From Klebsiella spallanzanii (lineage in GTDB: Bacteria; Pseudomonadota; Gammaproteobacteria; Enterobacterales; Enterobacteriaceae), in the NCBI RefSeq assembly GCF_902158555.1, contig NZ_CABGGS010000001.1, positions 62,001-126,000 on the forward strand: a stretch of 64,000 bases of DNA. Direction: 5' to 3'. The first letter of the stretch is position 1, and each line of letters opens with the position of its first letter. The notes beneath the pieces are model-generated. The model ran no database searches. It was not told the DNA's origin and was given only the letters and a program-made list of their open reading frames with translations. The position numbers were made by a program, and so were the translations under genes. Of the stretch, positions 8,134 through 16,914 are shown piece after piece.

Positions 8134-8744
8134 GTTTCTATTTCCTGCACCTGCGCTGCTGCCCACTCCTCAAGCTCCTGACGCCGTTGCGTCGGGAGCG
8201 TGGCGGCATGTACGCCCTCAATAGCTCCTTCTAACGAATAAAGTACATTGACCGTTAGCGCTTTATTTATTTTCCGCAGTCTCAACCAGGTTTCTTTCGT
8301 TCCAACCCTGCGTAACATGTTCTCATCTGTAATACCGACATTAATCAACTGCAGTTCCATGTGAAAACTAATATTTGGCAAGTTTTTCAATCTCCCTGAA
8401 TACCGCTGCCGATGCTTTTCACTACGGGCGGTCTGCAACGAAAGGGATGATAAATGAAAAAGCATTTTACTATCACGCCAAAGCCCTTCATCTATATGAT
8501 AATATTTCATTGCAACCAGACGACCATTTTTCTGCATCCGTAGAAGCGGAGGTTTGTGTGTTACACGATATGTCGCACTCTGTTCGCAAACCCGAAGATA
8601 GATTTCGCCCTCAGCCATCATGGCAAAAACGGTATTATCTATCGCCAGGCTATAACCACCAAATAAGGGCCGACAGCTTATTCTCCCTAATGGAGACAAA
8701 CATGCGCGAAACTGATGAATCCTAAGGTATACAAATTTCTTCAT
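8130..8744 (-). CDS. sxy: Competence regulator Sxy/TfoX
   Basis: TfoX-family protein (204 residues) that works with CRP to turn on CRP-S promoters for DNA-uptake genes in gamma-proteobacteria. The N-terminal TfoX domain shows CRPLFGGYSLAIDNTVFAM and GEIYLRVCEQS; the C-terminal domain shows LPNISFHMELQLINVGI and YSLEGAIEGVHAATLP. It is clearly diverged from the E. coli protein. I start it at 8744 (MKKFVY) because AAAGGA sits 7 nt upstream; an ATG at 8765 would add seven residues with no such site. The gene is divergent from sulA. Confidence 0.88.
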   Translation of the reverse strand: MKKFVYLRIHQFRACLSPLGRISCRPLFGGYSLAIDNTVFAMMAEGEIYLRVCEQSATYRVTHKPPLLRMQKNGRLVAMKYYHIDEGLWRDSKMLFHLSSLSLQTARSEKHRQRYSGRLKNLPNISFHMELQLINVGITDENMLRRVGTKETWLRLRKINKALTVNVLYSLEGAIEGVHAATLPTQRRQELEEWAAAQVQEIET

Positions 8745-9141
8745 GATTATTCCTTTGTTAATCATGTAAATAAGATAAAAGTTTATTAACGGATCCGCTG
8801 ATAAAGAAAATAAGTGACTTCCCTTTATGCAGCAACATGAATTATTTCTTTATTTTAATCAGTTTGCTTTTTTGCGAGCAGCTTTCAGAAAATAGCCCCT
8901 CGATGAGATCAAAACCAGGAAAGGTAAAATGCTTAATTAATATTAATCACAATAAGATACAGAAGACCTGACTCTGTAATCGCTCTCAACCGCTCACACC
9001 CCAATCAAGGAGAACAATTCACCTACAAAAGAATTGCGGCAACGATGAATTCACATTATGCACATGCTCACATTAGGGGCTATCAGCACTTATTCCCTCA
9101 AGAGAGAGTACAAATTTCACTCAACAAGAGAGAAAATGTGG
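8745..9141. other. sxy-sulA divergent intergenic region
   Basis: About 400 bases, AT-rich near sxy. It should hold the sxy promoter, whose mRNA leader is folded and regulatory in E. coli, but I cannot place that promoter. A 44-codon frame at 8837-8971 with a hydrophobic start lacks a ribosome binding site and is not annotated as a gene. Confidence 0.45.
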
Positions 9142-9184
9142 TTGATCTTTTCGCCTGCCGCATATACTGTACATACATACAGTA
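9142..9184 (+). promoter_or_regulatory. sulA promoter with LexA (SOS) box
   Basis: The SOS box TACTGTACATACATACAGTA lies at 9165-9184, matching CTGT-N8-ACAG with near-perfect symmetry. A -35 TTGATC at 9142-9147 and a 17-nt spacer place the -10 (TACTGT) inside the box, the same layout as E. coli sulA, so LexA binding would block RNA polymerase. Confidence 0.93.
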
Positions 9185-9204
9185 ACTCACAGGCGGGATA
9201 GACT

Positions 9205-9714
9205 ATGTTCACTTCAGCTCACGCAAATCGTTCAACACTGACCTCTACTCCAGTACGCCGTCACTCTCATGACGCAACCGAACAGCCAACCAGCGGGCTG
9301 ATCAGTGAAATTGTCTATCGTGAAGATCAACCTATGATGACTCAGATGTTACTACTTCCTTTACTACAACAGCTCGGTCAGCAATCACGCTGGCAGCTTT
9401 GGCTCACACCACAGCAGAAACTAAGCCGCGAATGGGTACAGTCATCCGGTTTACCACTCACCAAGGTCATGCAGATCAGTCAAATGACCCCCTGTAACAC
9501 TTTGGAGTCGATGATTCGTGCACTGCGTACTGGCAATTATAGTGTAGTTATTGGTTGGCTATCAGATGAACTTACGGCTGAAGAGCATGAACGACTGGTT
9601 GCCGCTGCAGAAGAAGGTCATGCAATAGGCTTCATTATGCGGCCGGTGAGAAATACACGTCAGCCAGGCAGACAACTTTCCGGCCTGAAAATTCATTCAA
9701 ACCTGTATCATTAA
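9205..9714 (+). CDS. sulA: SOS cell-division inhibitor SulA
   Basis: SulA binds FtsZ and blocks Z-ring assembly during the SOS response; Lon degrades it. The protein is 169 residues, the E. coli length. Family segments are visible: [15 protein letters not shown] near 31-45, [25 protein letters not shown], and the FtsZ-contact region around [21 protein letters not shown]. The C-terminal tail ends HSNLYH, the Lon-recognition end. GGCGGGA precedes the ATG. LexA control is evident from the box immediately upstream. ompA follows in the same direction from its own promoter. Confidence 0.95.
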   Translation: MFTSAHANRSTLTSTPVRRHSHDATEQPTSGLISEIVYREDQPMMTQMLLLPLLQQLGQQSRWQLWLTPQQKLSREWVQSSGLPLTKVMQISQMTPCNTLESMIRALRTGNYSVVIGWLSDELTAEEHERLVAAAEEGHAIGFIMRPVRNTRQPGRQLSGLKIHSNLYH

Positions 9715-9901
9715 GTGAATTTAGGATAAATCCTGGAATTTTTTTTGAGATGAGCAGAGAGGAGCTTTTCCAATGACTATTTTTGTTAAAATGCCTGTCT
9801 GATGCGGTTTCGCGACTTTTTTTGCTGCATGAATTTCAACCCTATTTGTTAAACATTGCATACACAACCCTTTTTTTTCATATGCCTGACGGAGTTCACA
9901 C

Positions 9902-10066
9902 TTGTAAGTTTCTAACTAAGTTGTAGACTTTACATCGCCAGGGGTGATCGGCTTACGCTGCATGTATCAGCATAGTTAACAACAAGTCACGCCCCGGGTG
10001 AAGGATTTAACCGTGAGGTCTTCTGAACCTTCATGGCGAATTTTGGATGATAATGAGGCGCAAAAA
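9902..10066 (+). promoter_or_regulatory. ompA promoter and long 5' untranslated leader
   Basis: By comparison with E. coli, -35 TTGTAA is at 9902-9907, a 16-nt spacer follows, and -10 TAGACT is at 9924-9929, giving a start near 9937 (GCCAGGGG) and a leader of about 130 nt. The E. coli leader stabilises the mRNA by 5' hairpins. The end of the leader (AATGAGGCGCAAAAA) matches the MicA sRNA target over the ribosome binding site. The stretch 9715-9901 holds no gene; a T8 run at 9742-9749 may end sulA transcription. Confidence 0.7.
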
Positions 10067-11137
10067 ATGAAAAAGACAGCTATCGCAATTGCAGTGGCAC
10101 TGGCTGGCTTCGCTACCGTAGCGCAGGCCGCTCCGAAAGATAACACCTGGTACGCAGGTGCTAAACTGGGCTGGTCCCAGTATCACGACACCGGTTTCTA
10201 CGGTAACGGTTTTAAAGGCAACAATGGCCCGGTTCGTAACGATCAGCTGGGTGCTGGTGCGTTTGGTGGTTACCAGGTTAACCCGTACCTCGGTTTCGAA
10301 ATGGGTTATGACTGGCTGGGCCGCATGGCATATAAAGGCAGCGTTGATAACGGTGCTTTCAAAGCTCAGGGCGTTCAGTTGACTGCTAAACTGGGTTACC
10401 CGATCACTGACGATCTGGACATCTACACCCGTCTGGGTGGTATGGTTTGGCGTGCTGACGCTAAAGGCAACTACGCTTCTACCGGCGTTTCTCGCAGCGA
10501 ACATGACACTGGCGTTTCCCCTGTATTCGCAGGTGGCGTAGAGTGGGCTGTTACTCGTGACATCGCAACTCGTCTGGAATACCAGTGGGTTAACAACATC
10601 GGCGACGCTGGTACCGTTGGCGCCCGTCCTGATAACGGCATGCTGAGCCTGGGTGTTTCCTACCGTTTCGGTCAGGACGATGTTGCTCCGGTTGTAGCAC
10701 CGGCTCCGGCCCCGGCTCCAGAAGTGACTACCAAGCACTTTACCCTGAAGTCTGACGTTCTGTTCAACTTCAACAAAGCAACTCTGAAACCGGAAGGTCA
10801 GCAGGCTCTGGATCAGCTGTATACTCAGCTGAGCAACATGGATCCGAAAGACGGTTCCGCAGTTGTACTGGGCTACACCGACCGTATCGGTTCTGATGCC
10901 TACAACCAGCAGCTGTCTGAGAAACGTGCTCAGTCCGTTGTTGATTACCTGGTATCTAAAGGTATCCCGGCTAGCAAAATCTCCGCTCGTGGTATGGGTA
11001 AATCCAACCCGGTCACTGGCAGCACCTGTGACAACGTGAAAGCTCGTGCAGCTCTGATTGACTGCCTGGGTCCGGATCGTCGTGTAGAGATCGAAGTTAA
11101 AGGCTACAAAGACGTAGTAACTCAGCCGCAGGCTTAA
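10067..11137 (+). CDS. ompA: Outer membrane protein A
   Basis: The major outer membrane protein, linking the outer membrane to peptidoglycan and serving as a phage and adhesion receptor. It has 356 residues: signal peptide 1-21 (ending AQA), an eight-strand barrel to about residue 200, a Pro-Ala linker (APAPAPAPE), and an OmpA_C peptidoglycan-binding domain with [12 protein letters not shown] and a Cys pair near the end. It is about ten residues longer than E. coli OmpA, with extra residues in the first loop ([13 protein letters not shown]), as in Klebsiella. An in-frame ATG at 9998 lies in the leader; the true start has the MKKTAIAIA signal sequence. Codon use is strongly biased, typical of a very highly expressed gene. 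Confidence 0.98.
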   Translation: MKKTAIAIAVALAGFATVAQAAPKDNTWYAGAKLGWSQYHDTGFYGNGFKGNNGPVRNDQLGAGAFGGYQVNPYLGFEMGYDWLGRMAYKGSVDNGAFKAQGVQLTAKLGYPITDDLDIYTRLGGMVWRADAKGNYASTGVSRSEHDTGVSPVFAGGVEWAVTRDIATRLEYQWVNNIGDAGTVGARPDNGMLSLGVSYRFGQDDVAPVVAPAPAPAPEVTTKHFTLKSDVLFNFNKATLKPEGQQALDQLYTQLSNMDPKDGSAVVLGYTDRIGSDAYNQQLSEKRAQSVVDYLVSKGIPASKISARGMGKSNPVTGSTCDNVKARAALIDCLGPDRRVEIEVKGYKDVVTQPQA

Positions 11138-11152
11138 GTTCTACCGTTGATA

Positions 11153-11178
11153 AAAACCCCGCTTATGCGGGGTTTTTT
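11153..11178 (+). terminator. ompA terminator (bidirectional)
   Basis: Stem AAAACCCCGC (11153-11162) / GCGGGGTTTT (11167-11176), loop TTAT, T6 tail. The A run on the other side lets it also end matP transcripts. Confidence 0.93.
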
Positions 11179-11240
11179 GTATTTATCTATCAAAACTACA
11201 AATCTGTAGAGCGAAGAGGATCTTACTCAACATCTAACCT

Positions 11241-11693
11241 CTACTCTTTGCCTAGCAATACCTGCAAATCATGCTTCAGGCTGGACATCTTGCTGGCATA
11301 CTTCTCTTTGTGCTCGGCATCCTCAATCAACTGCACGATTGTTTCCGACAGGGTCTTGCCTCGCCTTTGCGCCAAACCCGCGAGCCGTTGCCAGACCATA
11401 AACTCCAGGTCGATAGATTTTTTACGCGTATGCTGATGTTCCGCATTAAAATGCCGCTTACGTCGAGCACGGATAGTCTGCTTCATACGGTTCACTAACT
11501 CCGGATTGATATGCTGCTCAATCCAGGTATTCACCAGAACAGGTTCATTCTCGAGCGTCAGCAAGACATCGACCGCGGCTTGCGCAGCGCTGGCTTCAAT
11601 GTAGCGGGTTATCGGTTCACCTTCCCGGTGCTTTTTTACCAGGTACGTCCATTTCCAGCCGCTTTCCAGATTTTCCAGTTGTTGATATTTCAT
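11241..11693 (-). CDS. matP: Ter macrodomain organiser MatP
   Basis: MatP binds matS sites in the terminus region, condenses the Ter macrodomain, keeps sister termini together and links them to the divisome through ZapB. The protein is 150 residues: an N-terminal helical part ([26 protein letters not shown]), a ribbon-helix-helix DNA-binding part in the C-terminal half ([33 protein letters not shown]), and a terminal helix with [10 protein letters not shown] used for tetramerisation. I did not find a matS match by eye in this window, which would lie near the edge of Ter. It is divergent from lonH. Confidence 0.95.
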   Translation of the reverse strand: MKYQQLENLESGWKWTYLVKKHREGEPITRYIEASAAQAAVDVLLTLENEPVLVNTWIEQHINPELVNRMKQTIRARRKRHFNAEHQHTRKKSIDLEFMVWQRLAGLAQRRGKTLSETIVQLIEDAEHKEKYASKMSSLKHDLQVLLGKE

Positions 11694-11877
11694 TGCGATC
11701 TCAATGTGACCGTGTAACTCATTTCAGGATATCAGTTTTTTATCGTTATGCTGAGAATAAATCATCTTTCGTGAAGTGGGTATATTCGTAATCACGACGA
11801 CAATCGCAATCCTCAGTGTGCTCAGACGCGGCATAATGTATAATCGCGCGTTTTACATCTGACTAAAAACAGCGACT

Positions 11878-13635
11878 TTGACCATTACGAAACTTACCCG
11901 AAACGACCTCGCTCCTGATACGGAAAGTTATCAGGCGCTGTTTGCACAAGCCGACTTATCTCAAACAGAGGCATCCCTCTGTGGCGAACTGCAACCCCGT
12001 TTATTCTATGCCCTGGAGCAGCTTCTGGTCACTCCAGCCATTTCGCCATTTATGCTGGTTAAAGCCCCGGAAGAACCGGAGTACCTGCAGTGGTTAGCAA
12101 ACGAAACCCGGACCTTACATCAGCCATCAGACGTACTGCATGGTGTACGTTACCAGGTTAATGGTGGAAATATCACGCTCTCCCCGGCACAAACGGCGGA
12201 AGATAACTTCGCCAGTATTGCTCCGGTTGAATCAGCTGACTGGATTGAAGCAGAGCAACTTTTCGGCTGTGTGCGTCAATTCAATAGTGAAATCACGTTA
12301 GAGCCAGGCCTGGTTCACCGCGCCAACGGCGGCGTACTGATCCTTTCGCTACGTGCATTGCTGGCTCAGCCGCTGTTGTGGATGCGGCTGAAAAATATGG
12401 TGGCTCGTCAGCGTTTTGACTGGCTTTCATTTGATGAGTCCCGCCCTCTTCCGGTAAACATTCCCTCCATGCCGCTCAGTCTGAAAATCATTCTGGTTGG
12501 CGAGCGGGAATCACTGGCTGACTTCCAGGAGATGGAACCCGAGCTTTCTGCGCAGGCAATCTACAGCGAATACGAAGATAATCTGCAAATCGCTGATGCA
12601 GATACCCTGAAGCAGTGGTGTCAGTGGGTCTGGCAAAATGCTCAACAGCTAGAACTCCCAGGGCCAGCCGCTGATACCTGGCCGCTACTGATTCAGGAAG
12701 GTGCACGCTATACGGGTGACCAGGAAACCCTTCCCCTGTGCGTACTCTGGATTACTCGCCAGCTTCGTGAAGCCGCTGCTTTCTGTGAAAGCGAAGAGAT
12801 TAGCGCTGAAGAGATGCAAACCATGCTGGAGCGCCGCCTGTGGCGCGAAGGTTATCTTGCTGAACGTATCCAGGATGAAATCCTGCAGGAGCAAATCCTG
12901 ATCGAAACTGAAGGCGAATGCGTAGGACAAATCAACGCGCTATCGGTCATCGAGTTTCCAGGTCATCCGCGCGCATTTGGCGAGCCTTCGCGCATCAGTT
13001 GCGTCGTACATATTGGCGATGGCGAATTTATTGACGTTGAGCGCAAGGCTGAACTGGGGGGCAACATTCATGCAAAAGGCATGATGATTATGCAGGCATT
13101 CCTGATGTCAGAGCTGGAACTTGAACAACAGCTCCCGTTCACCGCCTCCCTGACCTTTGAGCAGTCCTACAGTGAAGTGGATGGCGATAGCGCCTCTATG
13201 GCAGAATTATGCGCTCTAATCAGTTCACTGGCCAATGTACCGATTAATCAGAGCATCGCCATTACCGGCTCCGTCGATCAGTTTGGTCGCGTACAGCCGG
13301 TTGGTGGACTCAACGAAAAAATTGAAGGCTTCTTTGCTATTTGCCAGCAGCGTGGGCTGACCGGTAAACAGGGCGTTATTATTCCCTCCGCGAACGTTCG
13401 CCATCTGAGCCTGGCGCAGGAGCTACAGCAGGCCGTTGCGGATGAGCAGTTCTTTATCTGGGCTGTCGATGACGTAACAGAAGCGCTGCCCATCCTGACC
13501 CAATTACTCTGGGACGGCGAAGGACAAACTTTACGGCAAACCATTCAGGAACGGATTGCGCAGGCGACGCAGCAAGAGGGTCGCCATCGCTTTCCGTGGC
13601 CGCTACGCTGGTTAGGCGGTTCAGGTTCGAACTGA
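11878..13635 (+). CDS. lonH: Lon-like protease LonH (YcbZ)
   Basis: A predicted ATP-independent Lon-family protease of 585 residues. The N-terminal two thirds is a degenerate AAA-like region without a readable Walker A motif. The C-terminal Lon proteolytic domain shows the Ser of GDSASMAELCAL and the Lys of GGLNEKIEGFF, the Ser-Lys dyad, plus HAKGMMIMQAFL. The start is TTG at 11878, giving MTITKL as in E. coli; no strong Shine-Dalgarno sequence is seen, so translation may be weak. Its end overlaps the fabA regulatory sites. The gene name is recent; ycbZ is the older one. Confidence 0.9.
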   Translation: MTITKLTRNDLAPDTESYQALFAQADLSQTEASLCGELQPRLFYALEQLLVTPAISPFMLVKAPEEPEYLQWLANETRTLHQPSDVLHGVRYQVNGGNITLSPAQTAEDNFASIAPVESADWIEAEQLFGCVRQFNSEITLEPGLVHRANGGVLILSLRALLAQPLLWMRLKNMVARQRFDWLSFDESRPLPVNIPSMPLSLKIILVGERESLADFQEMEPELSAQAIYSEYEDNLQIADADTLKQWCQWVWQNAQQLELPGPAADTWPLLIQEGARYTGDQETLPLCVLWITRQLREAAAFCESEEISAEEMQTMLERRLWREGYLAERIQDEILQEQILIETEGECVGQINALSVIEFPGHPRAFGEPSRISCVVHIGDGEFIDVERKAELGGNIHAKGMMIMQAFLMSELELEQQLPFTASLTFEQSYSEVDGDSASMAELCALISSLANVPINQSIAITGSVDQFGRVQPVGGLNEKIEGFFAICQQRGLTGKQGVIIPSANVRHLSLAQELQQAVADEQFFIWAVDDVTEALPILTQLLWDGEGQTLRQTIQERIAQATQQEGRHRFPWPLRWLGGSGSN

Positions 13636-13665
13636 TCGGACTTGTTCAGCGTACACGTGTTAGCT
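13630..13665 (+). promoter_or_regulatory. FadR- and FabR-like sites upstream of fabA
   Basis: AACTGATCGGACTTGTTC at 13630-13647 matches the E. coli fabA FadR activator site, and AGCGTACACGTGTTAGCT at 13648-13665 matches the adjoining FabR palindrome. They overlap the lonH stop codon. FadR activates and FabR represses unsaturated fatty-acid synthesis in E. coli; the same control is inferred here. Confidence 0.75.
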
Positions 13666-13704
13666 ATCCTGCGTCCCGAACTCAAAATAAGGCTTACTGA
13701 AAAC

Positions 13705-14223
13705 ATGGTAGATAAACGCGAATCCTATACAAAAGAAGACCTTCTTGCCTCTGGCCGTGGTGAACTGTTTGGCGCAAAGGGCCCGCAGTTACCAGCACCA
13801 AGTATGCTGATGATGGACCGCGTCATCAAGATGACCGAAACCGGTGGTAACTACGATAAAGGTTATGTTGAGGCAGAACTCGATATTAACCCGGACCTGT
13901 GGTTCTTCGGTTGCCACTTCATTGGCGATCCGGTTATGCCTGGCTGCCTGGGTCTGGACGCCATGTGGCAGTTGGTTGGCTTCTACCTGGGCTGGTTAGG
14001 CGGCGAGGGTAAAGGGCGTGCGTTAGGCGTAGGTGAAGTTAAACTCACTGGCCAGGTGCTGCCAACGGCAAAAAAAGTGACCTACCGCATTCATTTCAAA
14101 CGTGTGATAAACCGCCGTTTGATTATGGGACTGGCGGATGGTGAAGTGCTGGTTGACGATCGTCTGATCTACACCGCAACCGATCTGAAAGTGGGTTTAT
14201 TCCAGGACACTTCTGCGTTCTGA
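13705..14223 (+). CDS. fabA: 3-hydroxydecanoyl-ACP dehydratase/isomerase
   Basis: FabA dehydrates 3-hydroxydecanoyl-ACP and isomerises trans-2- to cis-3-decenoyl-ACP, the branch point to unsaturated fatty acids. It has 172 residues from [10 protein letters not shown], the family length; the in-frame ATG at 13642 lies in the promoter. Catalytic His71 ([14 protein letters not shown]) and Asp85 ([10 protein letters not shown]) are present in a hot-dog fold. It is controlled by the FadR and FabR sites just upstream and ends at a hairpin shared with rmf. Confidence 0.97.
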   Translation: MVDKRESYTKEDLLASGRGELFGAKGPQLPAPSMLMMDRVIKMTETGGNYDKGYVEAELDINPDLWFFGCHFIGDPVMPGCLGLDAMWQLVGFYLGWLGGEGKGRALGVGEVKLTGQVLPTAKKVTYRIHFKRVINRRLIMGLADGEVLVDDRLIYTATDLKVGLFQDTSAF

Positions 14224-14248
14224 TAAAACAGTGACACTTTAAAAAGGC

Positions 14249-14279
14249 GAAGCCCCCGCGCAGCGGAGGCTTCTTTTTT
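14249..14279 (+). terminator. fabA terminator
   Basis: An imperfect stem from GAAGCC at 14249-14254 to GGCTTC at 14268-14273, with CCGCG/CAGCGG pairing inside, followed by a T6 tail. It separates fabA from the convergent rmf gene. Confidence 0.85.
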
Positions 14280-14289
14280 AAAGAGACAG

Positions 14290-14457
14290 TCAGGCAATTT
14301 GCACCCTGTCCTCCATGGCTTCTCGCCAGCCTCCTAGCCACCAGGACCTCTGATTTAAGCCCTGATAAGGACACATTTCTTTCGATCTCCCGGCAATACC
14401 GGCCTGATATCCACGTTGATGTGCCCGTTCCAGGCGATCTCGTTTTTGTCTCTTCAT
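14290..14457 (-). CDS. rmf: Ribosome modulation factor
   Basis: A 55-residue basic protein translated from 14457: MKRQKRDRLERAHQRGYQ, then AGIAGRSKEMCPYQ, ending GWREAMEDRVQIA. It matches E. coli RMF in length and nearly every position. RMF binds 70S ribosomes in stationary phase and, with HPF, converts them to inactive 100S dimers. It lies between the pqi operon terminator and fabA, as in E. coli, and should have its own growth-phase and ppGpp-regulated promoter in 14458-14650, where I cannot assign exact boxes. Confidence 0.96.
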   Translation of the reverse strand: MKRQKRDRLERAHQRGYQAGIAGRSKEMCPYQGLNQRSWWLGGWREAMEDRVQIA

Positions 14458-14659
14458 GCCTCGTTTCCCTCATTCTTTGATCTGGTGGAAAAGAAAACAG
14501 TGGTCACTAAATACACAACCACGGATAACGAATACCGCGAATCCGGGTCAACGTCAATGCGCAAAATTCACGCCATTGTCATATTTGTGAGCTACATGAA
14601 AGTTCATTTGTACAAAATCTGTGAAGTGGCACAAGTAACAAGCTGACGAGACAAATAAA

Positions 14660-14694
14660 AAAGCCGCTGCGGTTTTGATGTTCGCAGCGGCTTT
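14660..14694 (-). terminator. Terminator of the pqiABC operon
   Basis: On the minus strand AAAGCCGCTGCG (14683-14694) pairs with CGCAGCGGCTTT (14660-14671) around an 11-nt loop, followed by TTTATTT, about 20 nt after the pqiC stop. It insulates rmf from the operon. Confidence 0.88.
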
Positions 14695-14713
14695 GTCTTC
14701 TCATTAATTTTAC

Positions 14714-15277
14714 TTATGGCAGGCGATTCAACTCGCTGGCAATCGCCGTCGCTTCCTGAGTCCAGGCCTGAGCTAATGTTTTCACCATCGCATCGTAGCC
14801 ATCCTGCTGTTGCTTAAGCTCGATATTAAACGGGCGCTTAATCAACTGCCCTTGATGTTTCAGCAGCCATTCACCGCTTACAATCACCCGACCATCGTAA
14901 CGACCGTGAAACCCGCTAACGGACACGTTCAGCGTATCCTGCTCGCTGCCCAGCGGTTGCGAGGCAACAACCCACCCGGGTAATTGGTTGCTAAGGTTCG
15001 CGACCAGCGTCGTTCTTAGCTGCTGGTCAAGCGGGCTAGCCCACAGATTATTATTCGCAATCACGTACTGGACATCAGTAGTCTGGTAAACCACCCCATT
15101 ACCAGCCAGATAATCAGGAATGCTAACCTGCTCGACCCAGAGCAAGTTTTTGCTTTGGTGAGCTGCGCTTTGCGCACCCCCCTGCGCGACCGGCAGCTGG
15201 TAGTAGGTTTTGCTCTCACCGCCGCTGCTGCACGCCGTCAGCGCACAAACCGCCGCCGCTATTAGCCATTTCTTCAT
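14714..15277 (-). CDS. pqiC: Outer membrane lipoprotein PqiC
   Basis: A lipoprotein component of the PqiABC lipid-transport (MCE) system. It is 187 residues with a lipoprotein signal ending LTAC (Cys16); the mature protein begins SSGGESKTYYQLP, and the ABC-type auxiliary (DUF330) domain fills the rest, including LLWVEQVSIPDYLAGNGVVYQT. PqiC is known to sit on the outer membrane and dock onto the PqiB tube. Its ATG overlaps the pqiB stop by one base (TAATG), implying translational coupling. Confidence 0.93.
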   Translation of the reverse strand: MKKWLIAAAVCALTACSSGGESKTYYQLPVAQGGAQSAAHQSKNLLWVEQVSIPDYLAGNGVVYQTTDVQYVIANNNLWASPLDQQLRTTLVANLSNQLPGWVVASQPLGSEQDTLNVSVSGFHGRYDGRVIVSGEWLLKHQGQLIKRPFNIELKQQQDGYDAMVKTLAQAWTQEATAIASELNRLP

Positions 15278-16914
15278 TATTTCGCTCCCTTCGGCTGCGG
15301 ATCTTTTTTATCCTTCGCCTCAAATACCAGCGCATTGCTCTTATCATTGAGCGTTTTGAGTACCGGCTGCAGTTCACGAAGAACCTGATCCAGCCGCTGC
15401 ATATCCGCAACCATCTTATTGTATGCCGCAGACCCAGGCTGGAAGCCCTGCATACTACGATTGAGTTCACGCAGCGTGTTTTGCATATCGCCCGGCAGCT
15501 GCTGCATAGACTGGCTAGAAGTGATCTTATTCAGACTATCCAGCGTGGCCTGTACGTGCTGCATCGTTTTCTCACTTTGCGCCAGCGTACTGGTCGCCTG
15601 CTCAAGCAACGGATTAATCGGCAGATTGTTGATCTTATCCAGCGCGTCCATCAGGCGCTGCTGGATCTGCGCCAGACCACCGCTTACGGTTGGAATAATC
15701 GGATAACCGCCAAACTCCTGAATCTTGCCGCGCGCAGGCGCTTTCGGATAGAAGTCGAGATCGATATACAGCGCCCCGGTCACCAGGTTACCGGTTTTGA
15801 GCGAGCCACGCAGTCCGCGATTCATCAGATCGTCGATATGCTTACGGATATCGGGATCGGTGCCTAATTGATTGATCAGCCGTTCAGGCTCAATCCGCAC
15901 TTCAACCGGAATACGATAATCATCGTTTAAGTTTTGCTTCAGGCCAGGAATAAAGAACGGCACCTTACCCACTGTACCAAGGCGGATACCACGGAACTCA
16001 ACAGGCGCACCAGGCTGAAGCCCGCGAATTGAATCTTTAAAGAACATCACGTAGTCAATATGCTGGGTAAACACCGAATCCTGAATGCTTCGTTGATCGT
16101 CGAACAGATGATATTCGGTTTTATTCGCCACCGGCTCTCCTAGCGGCAGCCCTTCAGGAATATCAAAGCTAACGCCGCCACCAAACAGGGTCGATAACGA
16201 ACCCATTTCAACGCGCATACCCGCAGCGGTCAGATCCACCGCGATACCGCTATCCTTCCAGAAGCGCACATTATTCGTTACCAAACGATCGTTGGGCGCA
16301 CTAATAAACAGCTGGTAGGTGATATTACGTTTTTGCGCATCAAAAGTGCTGGTTTCAACTGAACCTACGCGATAGCCGCGGAAGAGCACCGGGTCACCGG
16401 GAGACAATTGGCCTGCTTTGCTACTTTCCAGCAAAATGCGAATCCCTTTAGCATCGGGAGAAGCCAACGGCGGTGAATCAAGCAGCGGATACTGGGCAGG
16501 GACAGAGCCTTTATTACCCGGCTGTAGTTCAATATAGGCACCGGATAATAACGTCCCCAGGCCGCTAATTCCTTCACGACCAACCTGAGGTTTCACCACC
16601 CAAAAAACAGAATCCTGGTGTAGCAGTTTTTCCATACCTGAATTCAGTCGAGCCTTAATTTCCACATGGTTCAGGTCGTCCGTCAGGGTTGCGCTTTCAA
16701 TGACGCCGACATCAACGCTGCGGCTTTTAATCCGGGTTTTCCCCCCTTCGATACCTTCAGCGTTCGTCGTAATTAAAGTCACTTCCGGCCCTTGATGGCT
16801 GTAGTGATAAAACAGAATCCATGCGCCGATAAGCGCCGTGACTATCGGGAAGATCCACACTGGTGACCAGTTCTTCACCCTTTGCACTTTCGCTTCTCCG
16901 CTCTTATTTTCCAT
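15277..16914 (-). CDS. pqiB: MCE-domain intermembrane transport protein PqiB
   Basis: A periplasm-spanning MCE protein that forms a hexameric tube for lipid movement between the membranes. It has 545 residues: an N-terminal transmembrane anchor (WIFPIVTALIGAWILFYHY, about 19-37), three MCE domains (about 45-150, 160-270 and 290-400, each with a PGxPVxFRGxRVG-like strand), and a C-terminal helix rich in Gln and Leu that builds the coiled-coil needle. The start at 16914 (MENKSGEAKVQ) fits the family and overlaps the end of pqiA by 11 bp; an in-frame ATG at 16974 would add residues not found in homologues. Confidence 0.94.
   Translation of the reverse strand: MENKSGEAKVQRVKNWSPVWIFPIVTALIGAWILFYHYSHQGPEVTLITTNAEGIEGGKTRIKSRSVDVGVIESATLTDDLNHVEIKARLNSGMEKLLHQDSVFWVVKPQVGREGISGLGTLLSGAYIELQPGNKGSVPAQYPLLDSPPLASPDAKGIRILLESSKAGQLSPGDPVLFRGYRVGSVETSTFDAQKRNITYQLFISAPNDRLVTNNVRFWKDSGIAVDLTAAGMRVEMGSLSTLFGGGVSFDIPEGLPLGEPVANKTEYHLFDDQRSIQDSVFTQHIDYVMFFKDSIRGLQPGAPVEFRGIRLGTVGKVPFFIPGLKQNLNDDYRIPVEVRIEPERLINQLGTDPDIRKHIDDLMNRGLRGSLKTGNLVTGALYIDLDFYPKAPARGKIQEFGGYPIIPTVSGGLAQIQQRLMDALDKINNLPINPLLEQATSTLAQSEKTMQHVQATLDSLNKITSSQSMQQLPGDMQNTLRELNRSMQGFQPGSAAYNKMVADMQRLDQVLRELQPVLKTLNDKSNALVFEAKDKKDPQPKGAK

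Noticed and set aside
8837-8971. A 44-codon frame with a hydrophobic N-terminus between sxy and sulA
   Set aside because: No Shine-Dalgarno sequence, AT-rich context and no recognised small-protein family; it could not be separated from chance.
11029-11041. A possible matS-like sequence (GTGACAACGTGAA) inside ompA
   Set aside because: Two mismatches in the conserved right half of the GTGACRNYGTCAC consensus; it lies in coding sequence and is not credible as a MatP site.
14123-14473. A 116-codon minus-strand frame spanning the fabA end and rmf
   Set aside because: It is a shifted frame; the genuine gene here is rmf at 14290-14457, which matches ribosome modulation factor throughout.
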